Source of the DNA: Caldilineales bacterium
GTDB lineage: Bacteria; Chloroflexota; Anaerolineae; J102
DNA length: 64,000 nucleotides
Direction: 5' to 3'
Assembly (NCBI GenBank): GCA_019695115.1
Contig: JAIBAP010000011.1
Coordinates: forward strand, 1 to 64,000
Shown here: piece by piece, positions 10,641 to 17,381 of the stretch
Layout of the letters: each line of letters opens with the position of its first letter
Position numbering within the stretch: position 1 is the stretch's first letter
Translations under genes and position numbers: made by a program
Notes under the pieces: generated by a model
Told to the model about the DNA's origin: nothing
The model's database searches: none
The model's input: the letters and a program-made list of their open reading frames with translations, nothing else

Positions 10641-11519
10641 TCAGATTAGCACGATGAGGACGCCGGCCAGGGTGATCAGTGCTCCGATGATCTCGTTGGC
10701 GGTCGGGATTTCGCCCAGGAGCAGGGCGCCCAGGAGGATGGCGCCGGCGACTTCGAGCATGGCGATGATGTTGGCGTAGGTGGCGTTGGTGTGGCGCAGA
10801 GCGGCGTTGTAGAGGGTATGGCCCAGGGCCAACGGCAACAACCCCAGGGCTAGCAGGCTGAGGATCGAGGCCGAGGTGTAGCCGCCGGGCGTGAAGGCCA
10901 GGGCGGCCGGGGTGGCCGTCCACAGGGCGGCGACGGCGTAGACGCTGAAGGCGTAGGTCAGCAGGCTGGTCTGATGCCGCTGCGCCCGGCCGATGACGCT
11001 ATAGAGGCCGTAGGTGATGGCCGATCCCAGGGCCAGGAGGTCGCCGATAAGCATTTCGCCGGTCATCTCCGGCTGGAACCCGGCCAGCACCGCCACCCCG
11101 ACCACCGCCGCCAACACGCCCAGCCACTGGCGCCGCGCCAGGGACTCATGCAAGAAGACGGCGGAGAAGATGGCGACGAAGATGGGGGCGGTGTAGACGA
11201 TGGAGAGGGCGTGGGCGATGGTGGTGAAGCCGATGGCAGCGGCGTAGAGGACGAAATGAAGGGCCGCAACCAGGCCAAAGCCGGCAAAACGGCCCCACTG
11301 TTGGCGCGGGAGCATCCACCGTTCGCGGCGCAGGATCATGGCCAGGCCCAGGGCAGCGGCGGCAATCGCCAGCCGCCAGAAGGTGATCTCGTAACTGGTT
11401 AGGGCGCCGGCCCAACGGATGAAAAGAGCGCTAGTGGAGAAGAAGAAGACGGCGACGCCGACGTAGAGCAGCCCGAGGCGTGAGGCGGATGGCATGGGCG
11501 GTCGGGCCAGGGAAAACAA
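10641..11519 (-). CDS. EamA/DMT-family membrane transporter
   Basis: A 292-residue protein with ten predicted transmembrane helices and two EamA halves (FFFSTSALFIRWAGALTSYE near the start, GEIPTANEIIGALITLAGV at the end). Members export or import metabolites such as amino acids; the substrate here cannot be read. It is not closely similar to the EamA protein at the left edge. A terminator hairpin of the upstream small gene lies directly before its start. Confidence 0.88.
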   Translation of the reverse strand: MFSLARPPMPSASRLGLLYVGVAVFFFSTSALFIRWAGALTSYEITFWRLAIAAAALGLAMILRRERWMLPRQQWGRFAGFGLVAALHFVLYAAAIGFTTIAHALSIVYTAPIFVAIFSAVFLHESLARRQWLGVLAAVVGVAVLAGFQPEMTGEMLIGDLLALGSAITYGLYSVIGRAQRHQTSLLTYAFSVYAVAALWTATPAALAFTPGGYTSASILSLLALGLLPLALGHTLYNAALRHTNATYANIIAMLEVAGAILLGALLLGEIPTANEIIGALITLAGVLIVLI

Positions 11520-11551
11520 AGCCGTCGCCGGTGAAAGATCACGGCGACGGC
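11511..11551 (-). terminator. Rho-independent terminator after small membrane protein gene
   Basis: A perfect 10-base stem (GCCGTCGCCG at 11521-11530 and its complement at 11542-11551) with an 11-base loop is followed on the minus strand by TTTGTTTTCC. It lies 28 bases after the stop of the small membrane protein gene and abuts the next start codon. Confidence 0.85.
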
Positions 11552-11579
11552 AAGAAGGCAGGGTGTAAGATGGATGGGA

Positions 11580-11711
11580 CTATCTGGCAAAGGCGCTGGC
11601 AAAGAGCGAGATCACCATCGTCAGGACAATGAGGATGCCGATCGCATACCAGACGGTAGTGCGCCAATCGCGCTTCTTGGTTTGGGACTTGGCGGGTGTA
11701 CGGCGGGCCAT
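11580..11711 (-). CDS. Single-pass small membrane protein, 43 residues
   Basis: Short basic N-terminus (MARRTPAKSQTKKRDWR) followed by one hydrophobic helix (VWYAIGILIVLTMVISLFA). A strong GGAGGTA ribosome site precedes the ATG at 11711 and a terminator follows the gene, which supports a real monocistronic gene. No function recognised; the shape resembles small subunits or regulators of membrane complexes. Confidence 0.75.
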   Translation of the reverse strand: MARRTPAKSQTKKRDWRTTVWYAIGILIVLTMVISLFASAFAR

Positions 11712-11839
11712 GGGGAAGATACCTCCGGAGATGCTTGCGTGAGCAAGAGTTTGAGAAAGTATTGTAGCACAAGGCGGCTGAGAAGGACGAAACCGGCGGG
11801 AATGGGTGGAGGGCGTGGGAGCGACAGACAACAAGCCCT

Positions 11840-11868
11840 TTGTTGGCTGACCCCCGGTCGGGTAGAAT
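11840..11868 (+). promoter_or_regulatory. Candidate promoter of thioredoxin-ubiD operon
   Basis: TTGTTG (11840-11845) and TAGAAT (11863-11868) are 17 bases apart, 58 bases before the thioredoxin start. Confidence 0.55.
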
Positions 11869-11926
11869 CGGCCTGGCAGGTCGCGCACCCCACCGGCCAG
11901 CCTAACCTTCAACGCGAGTGTATCCT

Positions 11927-12334
11927 ATGACCAACTTCTTGAAGAAACTGTTCGGCGGCCAACCCGCCCCATCGTCTGTCGGACAGGATGACGGCCACGG
12001 CCCCATCCACGTCGGCGACGCCGATTTCGCCCAGGTGGTGCTCGGCGCCGATTCCCTGGCCATCGTCGATCTGTGGGCGGATTGGTGCCGCCCCTGCCAC
12101 ATGCTGGCCCCCACCATCGAGCGTCTGGCCGCCGAATACGAGGGCCGGGTGCTGGTGGCCAAGCTGGATGTGGACGAAAACCAGGCTACCGCCCGTCGCT
12201 ACGGCGTCCGCAGCATCCCCACCGTCCTCTTCATCCGCGACGGCAAGGAGATCGACCGCATGGTGGGCGTGCAGCCCTACATCTCCTTTGCCAACCGCAT
12301 CAACCGGCATCTTGAGCCGGCCGGCGGGCAATGA
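11927..12334 (+). CDS. Thioredoxin-like protein
   Basis: Thioredoxin-fold disulfide oxidoreductase of 135 residues. The active site is WCRPC (about residues 54-58, the classical WCGPC with Arg for Gly), followed by the cis-proline segment SIPTVLFIRDGKE. It carries a 30-residue N-terminal extension before the fold and no signal peptide, so it is cytoplasmic. I chose ATG at 11927; a GTG nine bases upstream is possible. Its stop overlaps the ATG of the second ubiD gene by four bases, so the two are translationally coupled. Confidence 0.93.
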   Translation: MTNFLKKLFGGQPAPSSVGQDDGHGPIHVGDADFAQVVLGADSLAIVDLWADWCRPCHMLAPTIERLAAEYEGRVLVAKLDVDENQATARRYGVRSIPTVLFIRDGKEIDRMVGVQPYISFANRINRHLEPAGGQ

Positions 12335-13740
12335 ACCTGGCTGCCTTCTGCGCCGCCGCCCGCGCCCGCGGCTGGTTGATCGAGGTCGATCAGCCGGTCA
12401 GCACCGACCTGGAACTGGCCGCCGTCGCCCATGCCCTCGATGGCCGGCCGGTGCTCTTCAAAACAGTCAACAATCAACAATCAACAATCAACAATCAACG
12501 CGCCGCACCACGCACCACGGAACACGCACCACGGAACACGGAACACGCCCCCCGCGTCCTCACCGGCCTGGCCGCCGACCGCCGGCATTTTGCCCTGGCC
12601 TTGGGCTGTGAACCCGGCCAACTTCTCTTCCGCCTGGCCCAGGCCTTCGCCCAGCCGCAGCCGGCGCCGCTGGTCGAGTCCGGCCCCTGCCAGGAGGTGG
12701 TCGAGCGGCCGGGCGACCTGACTCAACTCCCCTTCCTCAAGCACTGGCCCGACGACGCCGGCCCCTACGCCACCGCCGCCATCGCCATCATCCGTGATGC
12801 GACTACCGGTTTGAACGCCTCCTTCCACCGCCTGCTGCGGCTGGACGCTCATCGTCTGGCCGCACGCATCGTCGAGCGCCGGGGCACGGACACGGCCTGG
12901 CGCAAAACCGAGGGCGATCTGCCCATCGCCATCGGCATCGGGCTGCCGCTGCATGTGCTCTTGGCCGCCAGCATGGCCCCGACGCCGGGCGTCAGCGAAC
13001 TCGACATCGCCCACGCCCTCGCCCCCACCCCCCTCGTCCGCTGCCTGACCAACGACCTGGTCATTCCTGCCGAAGCCGAATTCGTGCTCGAAGGCCGGCT
13101 GACGCACACGCTCGTGGACGAAGGCCCCTTCGTCGACCTGACCGAGACCATCGACATCGTCCGCCGGCAGCCGGTGATCGAGATCGACTGCATCACCCAC
13201 CGCCGCCACCCCATCTACCACGCCCTGCTGCCCGGCCAGCTCGAACACAAGCTGCTGATGGGCATGCCCAAGGAGCCGAGCATCTTCGCCGCCGTGAACG
13301 AAGTCGCCCGCTGCCTGAATGTGTGCATCACGCCTGGCGGCGCCTCCTGGCTGCACGCGGTGGTGCAGATCGACAAACAAGCGCCCGACGACGGCGCCAA
13401 GGCCATCCACGCCGCCTTTCGTGGGCACGGCTCGGTCAAGCATGTGGTGGTCGTGGACAAAGACATCGATCCGTTCAGTCCGGCGGAGGTGGAATGGGCC
13501 ATCGCCACCCGTTTCCAGGCGGGCCGGGCGTTGCACCTCTTCCGGGATCAGCCCTCCAGCTCGCTCGACCCCTCGGCCACGCACACGCCCGGCCAGAAAT
13601 CCCGCTCCGACAAGATGGGTCTCGACGCCACTATCTTTTGGGACACGCCGGCCGGCCCCTCGCATCCCGACCATTTCGCCCGCGTGCCGTTGCCGAAGAT
13701 CGATGTGGGGGCGTATTTGGCGGCGGAGGATGGCCGATAG
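12331..13740 (+). CDS. UbiD-family decarboxylase, second copy
   Basis: UbiD-type prenyl-FMN decarboxylase of 469 residues, distant from the copy at 8556. Family features are LKHWPDDAGPYATAAIAI, FHRLLRLD, the PIAIGIGLPLHVLLAASM segment and EFVLEGRL, with DKMGLDATI near the end. Residues about 44-73 are an in-frame insert encoded by two different heptanucleotide arrays (reads NNQQSTINNQ then TTEHAPRNTEHAPR), placed in the N-terminal domain where relatives read directly from VLF into the next strand. It is coupled to an upstream thioredoxin gene by an ATGA overlap. Substrate unknown; whether the loop affects activity is unknown. Confidence 0.85.
   Translation: MNLAAFCAAARARGWLIEVDQPVSTDLELAAVAHALDGRPVLFKTVNNQQSTINNQRAAPRTTEHAPRNTEHAPRVLTGLAADRRHFALALGCEPGQLLFRLAQAFAQPQPAPLVESGPCQEVVERPGDLTQLPFLKHWPDDAGPYATAAIAIIRDATTGLNASFHRLLRLDAHRLAARIVERRGTDTAWRKTEGDLPIAIGIGLPLHVLLAASMAPTPGVSELDIAHALAPTPLVRCLTNDLVIPAEAEFVLEGRLTHTLVDEGPFVDLTETIDIVRRQPVIEIDCITHRRHPIYHALLPGQLEHKLLMGMPKEPSIFAAVNEVARCLNVCITPGGASWLHAVVQIDKQAPDDGAKAIHAAFRGHGSVKHVVVVDKDIDPFSPAEVEWAIATRFQAGRALHLFRDQPSSSLDPSATHTPGQKSRSDKMGLDATIFWDTPAGPSHPDHFARVPLPKIDVGAYLAAEDGR
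12462..12546. repeat. Two heptanucleotide arrays inside second ubiD
   Basis: Five units of AACARTC (12462-12496) are followed after 8 bases by six units of GCACCAC or GGAACAC (12505-12546). Both arrays have period 7 but share no sequence. Three units equal 21 bases, so the array can be translated with a period of seven residues. Confidence 0.95.
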
Positions 13741-13770
13741 ACGGCGGATGATGCAGTTGTGACGGGCGCG

Positions 13771-13799
13771 TTGCAGAAATGGGGCAATCGTGGCATAGT
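13771..13799 (+). promoter_or_regulatory. Candidate promoter of the 13838 gene
   Basis: TTGCAG (13771-13776) and CATAGT (13794-13799) are 17 bases apart, 38 bases before the next start codon. Confidence 0.45.
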
Positions 13800-13837
13800 G
13801 TCAGTATCTGACTGCATTCGATTCAGGAGCCACGCAC

Positions 13838-14218
13838 ATGGAAAGACAGATCACGCTCACCCTACCCGAGGCTATTTATAAACAGGTCGAAGAAATAGCT
13901 TCGACCAGCCGCCGCCCAGTGGCCGAGATACTGGTCGATACCATCGGTGAGCGAACATCAGCCCTGTACATCGATCCCAGTCGTCCGGCCATGTTGCGCG
14001 AGAAGGCTGCTTTTTTGGCAATGCACGCGGAGCTGGCGGCAGCATACAGCGGACAATATGTGGCCATATTTGGCGGGATGGTGATCGACCACGATGCAGA
14101 TGCGCTCAGCCTGGTGCGACGCGTTCGGCGCCTCCATCCCAACGAAATCATTTTAGTGAAACGCGTCGAGGATGACCCCGACCGCGTCCTCGAGTTCCGC
14201 TCCCCACGTTTGGTGTAG
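13838..14218 (+). CDS. DUF5678-like protein with RHH-type N-terminus
   Basis: Predicted 126-residue protein. The first 50 residues (ITLTLPEAIYKQVEEIASTS and following) resemble a ribbon-helix-helix antitoxin-type domain. Residues about 65-110 read AYSGQYVAIFGGMVIDHDAD and VRRVRRLHPNEIILVKRV, which look like the DUF5678 module often found in small Chloroflexota and cyanobacterial proteins of unknown function. A GGAG site lies upstream. No partner toxin gene is adjacent. Function unknown; a DNA-binding or antitoxin role is an inference from the N-terminus. Confidence 0.72.
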   Translation: MERQITLTLPEAIYKQVEEIASTSRRPVAEILVDTIGERTSALYIDPSRPAMLREKAAFLAMHAELAAAYSGQYVAIFGGMVIDHDADALSLVRRVRRLHPNEIILVKRVEDDPDRVLEFRSPRLV

Positions 14219-14362
14219 AGTGCCAGTTCTAAGCTATATCTATAGCGCTGCCTATTCGCCATCGGCGCCGGTGATTGAGGTTGGTCTTCGTGGTCCTGCC
14301 GAAATGCTGGGGGTCTCCCTTCGTTAATCCTGGTGTGCGTGCTGCCGTACTCCCATTGATTG

Positions 14363-14398
14363 TTGCAACAACTAACCATCTATGGTAAGTTATTGCAA
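14363..14398. promoter_or_regulatory. Near-perfect 36-bp palindromic operator at AbiEi-like gene start
   Basis: Arms TTGCAACAACTAACCAT (14363-14379) and ATGGTAAGTTATTGCAA (14382-14398) match at 15 of 17 positions around a 2-base centre. The right arm ends on the first base of the ATG, so a bound protein would cover the start region and possibly a leaderless transcript. Confidence 0.8.
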
Positions 14399-15033
14399 TG
14401 GAATTCAGGGCCTTGCTTTCCCTTGTGGGTGGTGAACCCATTTTCGAGACGGCATTGTTGCTGGCCGGGCCAGCCAAGCCGGCCATTGTGCAGAAACAAT
14501 TGGTGAACTGGGTGCGGCAGGGTTCTATCTTCCAACTTCGTCGCGGCCTCTACTGCCTGGCCCCACCCTACCAAAAAACCAGGCCCCATCCCTTTCTCGT
14601 GGCCAACCGCCTGGTGCGTGGCTCTTACGTCAGCCTGCACTCGGCCCTGGCGCACTACGGTCTGATCCCCGAATACGTGGCTGTGGTGACGAGCGTCGGC
14701 GGCGGCAGACCGGGCCGCTGGCGCACACCGCTGGGCGAATTCGAAGCGCGACATGTGCGCCCCGACTTGCTGTGGGGTTACGACCTGGTGGCCGTGGCGC
14801 CCGATCAAAATGCCTTCCTGGCTCGACCCGAGAAAGCCCTGCTCGATCTGGTCTATCTCCAGCCGGGCGGAGACGATCCCGCCTATCTGCAAGAACTGCG
14901 CCTGCAAAACCTGGCCCAACTCGACCTGAATCGCCTGACCGAAGATGCCGGGCGCAGCCGCAGCCCCAAGCTGAAACGCGCAGCCCACACCATCGCCACA
15001 CTTGCCGCCGCCGAGACTTACGAAATGTTATAA
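14398..15033 (+). CDS. AbiEi-type antitoxin/transcriptional regulator, no toxin partner
   Basis: Predicted 211-residue protein resembling the AbiEi antitoxin family (type IV toxin-antitoxin): an N-terminal winged-helix segment (VQKQLVNWVRQGSIFQLRRG, then LYCLAPP) and a C-terminal domain with SYVSLHSALAHYGLIPE and ARPEKALLDLVYLQ. In characterised systems AbiEi represses its operon through inverted repeats and opposes the nucleotidyltransferase AbiEii. Here no abiEii gene follows; the next gene is thpR. A long palindrome overlapping the start codon is a likely autoregulatory site. Either it is a solitary regulator or the toxin has been lost; a nucleotidyltransferase-domain gene 1.8 kb away is of a different type. 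Confidence 0.8.
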   Translation: MEFRALLSLVGGEPIFETALLLAGPAKPAIVQKQLVNWVRQGSIFQLRRGLYCLAPPYQKTRPHPFLVANRLVRGSYVSLHSALAHYGLIPEYVAVVTSVGGGRPGRWRTPLGEFEARHVRPDLLWGYDLVAVAPDQNAFLARPEKALLDLVYLQPGGDDPAYLQELRLQNLAQLDLNRLTEDAGRSRSPKLKRAAHTIATLAAAETYEML

Positions 15034-15064
15034 CGGTCTATCACTCAGGCAGGCTCCACGACTT

Positions 15065-15154
15065 GCCACTTGCCACCTGCGATCCTTCGTTTCACTCAGA
15101 GCCTGCCCTGAACGGAGTGAAGGGACAAGCTCTGCCACCTGCCACTTGCCACTC
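15065..15154 (+). repeat. GCCACYT heptad array interrupted by another repeat, before thpR
   Basis: Units GCCACTT and GCCACCT (15065-15078) are interrupted by about 55 bases containing CCTTCG...CTGAACGGAGTGAAGG, and the array resumes with GCCACCT, GCCACTT and GCCACTC (15134-15154), then GCCTCCCC and the thpR ATG. The interrupting element contains two imperfect inverted halves and gives the peptide CPERSEG in one minus or plus frame, a hallmark of a common repeat family. Confidence 0.85.
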
Positions 15155-15162
15155 GCCTCCCC

Positions 15163-15741
15163 ATGCTCCGCCTCTTCATCTCCGCCCACCTCACTCCCGA
15201 CCTGCTGGCCGCCATCGGCGATGTGCAGGCCCGGCTCAAGCGCCAGCTCACCGGCTTGCCGCTGGCGTGGACGCGGCCCGAGGGCATCCACCTCACCCTC
15301 AAATTCCTGGGCGACACCGACCCGCGCCGGGTCGATGACATCGTCGCCGGCCTCGAGAACGCCGTCGCCTCTCACCGGCCCTTCACCATCGCCGTGGCCG
15401 GGCTGGGCTGCTTCCCCAACCTGCGCCAGCCGAACGTGATCTGGGTGGGGGTGCAGGACCCCGACCGGGCGCTACGGCGACTGGCAGCGGCGGTCGATGC
15501 CGCCACCGCCCGCCAAGGCTGGGAGGAAGAGACGCGACCCTTCAGCGGCCACCTCACCCTGGCCCGCGTCAAGCGCGAGGCGGGCCACGCCGAACGGCGG
15601 GCCATCGGAGAGCAGGTCGGCCACTTCCCTCTCCCCGACCCCCTCGGCCTCCTACCCATCGCCTCGCTTCATCTCATGCGCAGCGAGCTGAAGCCAGGCG
15701 GCTCGATCTACACCGAGTTGGCTGCTGCGCCGCTCGCATAG
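15163..15741 (+). CDS. thpR: RNA 2',3'-cyclic phosphodiesterase
   Basis: 2H-phosphoesterase of 192 residues that hydrolyses RNA 2',3'-cyclic phosphate ends (older name 2'-5' RNA ligase). Both catalytic HxTx motifs are present: HLTLKFLG near residue 43 and HLTLARVK near 129. The N-terminal LRLFISAHLTPDLLAAI and C-terminal LHLMRSELKPGGSIYTEL are typical. The start codon follows a GCCACYT heptad array and CCTCCCC rather than a ribosome site. Confidence 0.95.
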   Translation: MLRLFISAHLTPDLLAAIGDVQARLKRQLTGLPLAWTRPEGIHLTLKFLGDTDPRRVDDIVAGLENAVASHRPFTIAVAGLGCFPNLRQPNVIWVGVQDPDRALRRLAAAVDAATARQGWEEETRPFSGHLTLARVKREAGHAERRAIGEQVGHFPLPDPLGLLPIASLHLMRSELKPGGSIYTELAAAPLA

Positions 15742-15748
15742 GTCCGAC

Positions 15749-15985
15749 ATGAAATACCTCAAAATTCACACCTTGGAAAAAGGTCAGTGGTACGACCGCG
15801 ATACGATCCTTTTGCACGCCGCCTTTCAGGTCTTGACCGACTTCATCGGGCAAGAAAGACCGGGGGAGATCATCGACTGGAATAGCGACGAGATGCATCG
15901 CCACGCCTGGGACGAAATGACACAGTTGTATCGCTGGAGGCAGTTGCACCGCTTGATCGAGGTGCGGCCGTTTTTGTGGACGTAG
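15749..15985 (+). CDS. Hypothetical protein, 78 residues
   Basis: Small acidic-aromatic ORF starting 7 bases after thpR, with an N-terminal MKYLKIHTLEKGQWYDRDT and several Trp residues. I recognise no family. Tight spacing to thpR and a near-complete coding look favour a gene, but it has no clear ribosome site and could be a remnant. Confidence 0.5.
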   Translation: MKYLKIHTLEKGQWYDRDTILLHAAFQVLTDFIGQERPGEIIDWNSDEMHRHAWDEMTQLYRWRQLHRLIEVRPFLWT

Positions 15986-15991
15986 ACCCTC

Positions 15992-16021
15992 TTGCTGCGC
16001 TGTCGTGCAGACAGGTATAAT
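15992..16021 (+). promoter_or_regulatory. Candidate promoter of 16062-16729 operon
   Basis: TTGCTG (15992-15997) and TATAAT (16016-16021) are 18 bases apart, 40 bases before the start codon at 16062. Confidence 0.6.
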
Positions 16022-16061
16022 TCAGGCAGGCAACGAATAGAACCACCACCTATGGAGAGCC

Positions 16062-16379
16062 ATGCAAATGTTACAGATTCAACTTTCGAATCGCTTGGCC
16101 GACGCCTTGAATCTATTGGAGCCTGGCGTAGCCCCAAAACAACAGGTCGAACGACTGGCGGAACAAGAATTGCGCCGACGCCTGGCGCGCTATCAATTGA
16201 GTGACCGCCTCTTTCGTGAGAAATATGGCATGACCCTCGACGAGTTCGAGGCGACAGAGATGGTCAAGACGCACGGCTATTCGTTCGAAGTCGAGAATGA
16301 TCATCAAGATTGGGACCTGGCAACGGATGGCATGCGTACGGTCGCGCTGAAACTGGCCGATCTCCGGAGTGAAGCATGA
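16062..16379 (+). CDS. Hypothetical protein, first of an overlapping pair
   Basis: Predicted 105-residue soluble protein, helical and charged, with LSNRLADALNLL and an acidic middle FREKYGMTLDEFEATEMV, then ENDHQDWDLATDG. I know no named family; the layout (small acidic protein, TATAAT promoter, 4-base overlap with a basic partner gene) is what toxin-antitoxin operons look like. MLQIQL at codon 3 is an alternative start. Function not assigned. Confidence 0.6.
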   Translation: MQMLQIQLSNRLADALNLLEPGVAPKQQVERLAEQELRRRLARYQLSDRLFREKYGMTLDEFEATEMVKTHGYSFEVENDHQDWDLATDGMRTVALKLADLRSEA

Positions 16380-16729
16380 ACGCGGATGCTGTCGAGCGCG
16401 ACGTCCAGCGCGCAGCATCCAAATGGGCCTTCATCCGTCAAGTAGAAACCGTCGACAAAACCAATTTTGCGATCAAATTGCGGCTACACATCGAAACTGA
16501 CTGTTTTATCCAGGTCTACGCCAACACCCAGAAACAACTAACGAGCTACGCCTTGGTCTTCAACCGAGCACGAATTTACGGGCGTGACTGCGAAGGAGGA
16601 CGCTGGCATCGTCATCCTGCCGGTGCGCCAGACCAACATGACTTCTCTCTCGAAGGCCAGCACCCGACATCTTTGGACGAATTCCTCAAAGAAACCCAGC
16701 AAGTTCTTCAGGATCAGGGGCTATTCTGA
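16376..16729 (+). CDS. Hypothetical protein, second of an overlapping pair
   Basis: Predicted 117-residue protein whose ATG overlaps the previous stop (ATGA). It shows a beta-rich core (FAIKLRLHIETDCFIQVYAN, YALVFNRARIYGRDCEGG) and a His-rich loop WHRHPAGAPDQHD, with a helical tail. The core resembles a small family of uncharacterised proteins that bear the same HRHP...DxHD loop, but I cannot name it. The His/Asp loop could be a metal or nuclease-type site; that is speculation. Likely works with the upstream protein. Confidence 0.6.
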   Translation: MNADAVERDVQRAASKWAFIRQVETVDKTNFAIKLRLHIETDCFIQVYANTQKQLTSYALVFNRARIYGRDCEGGRWHRHPAGAPDQHDFSLEGQHPTSLDEFLKETQQVLQDQGLF

Positions 16730-16818
16730 ATCTGACACCAGAAACGATTGGAGGGTCGGACAAGGGGCGAGGGGGGGGCGAGAATGCCAAAAAGCATCTC
16801 CGCCAAACAGATCTATAC

Positions 16819-17259
16819 TCACCCCCTGCGCAGCCCAACCGGGATGACCCACGTGCAATCCGTGCGGTAAAGCCCCTGCGCCTGCCAGCGGCGAAAGACC
16901 TGCCGCCATTGGGCAAAGAGCCGCTTCCCATGCAGTGCCTTGCCATCTTTGAGCGCCTCTAACACGGTAACGTGTTTGGCAACCAGCATCTGCTCCCACT
17001 CCGCCCGTGTAAAAGTCTGCACCTGAATCGGGGCAAGCCGGGGACGCAATTGCATGAGCAGGCGAAAGCGTTCGCGTGCGCTTACCGGCATCTCGCCGCC
17101 GATCACGAGGATATCGATATCGCTGTCCCGCTGTTGAGCGTTGCGCGCCACCGAGCCAAACAGGATGATACAATCCGGGTGATAGGCATCGACGACTGCC
17201 TGGGCATACTCAGCGGCCCAAATCGGCAGTTGTTCAGCCGTCAGTAGCTGCTCTAGCAT
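16819..17259 (-). CDS. MNT-type nucleotidyltransferase domain protein
   Basis: A 146-residue protein with the minimal nucleotidyltransferase signature GSVARNAQQRDSDIDILVI (GSxxRG-like, then DxD). Proteins of this type are usually paired with HEPN proteins as toxin-antitoxin modules or act as AMP transferases. No HEPN gene is adjacent, so this is an orphan; the C-terminal 60 residues (ALKDGKALHGKRLFAQWRQV) are a tail seen in family relatives. Glycine of the GSxxRG pattern is replaced by Asn. Confidence 0.8.
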   Translation of the reverse strand: MLEQLLTAEQLPIWAAEYAQAVVDAYHPDCIILFGSVARNAQQRDSDIDILVIGGEMPVSARERFRLLMQLRPRLAPIQVQTFTRAEWEQMLVAKHVTVLEALKDGKALHGKRLFAQWRQVFRRWQAQGLYRTDCTWVIPVGLRRG

Positions 17260-17309
17260 CTCTCACACCGATCGGATGATAGCACCACCCTCCCCCCCGC
17301 AACAAACCC

Positions 17310-17381
17310 GATCCTCCCCCCTCCCTCCCTCCCTGCGTCCCTCCCTCCCTGCGTCCCTCCCTCTCCCCCTCCCCCCGCCCC
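17310..17381 (+). repeat. CT-rich tandem repeat before MetC-like gene
   Basis: A pyrimidine-only tract built on CCCTCCCTCCCTGCGT (period 16, internal period 4) ends in CCCCGCCCC directly before the ATG at 17382. A closely related tract precedes the radical SAM gene at 33115. Confidence 0.9.

Noticed and set aside
14772-15439. Plus-strand frames with ACPERSEG or PALNGVKG peptides
   Set aside because: These are translations of a known repeat element, not a gene; thpR lies in another frame.
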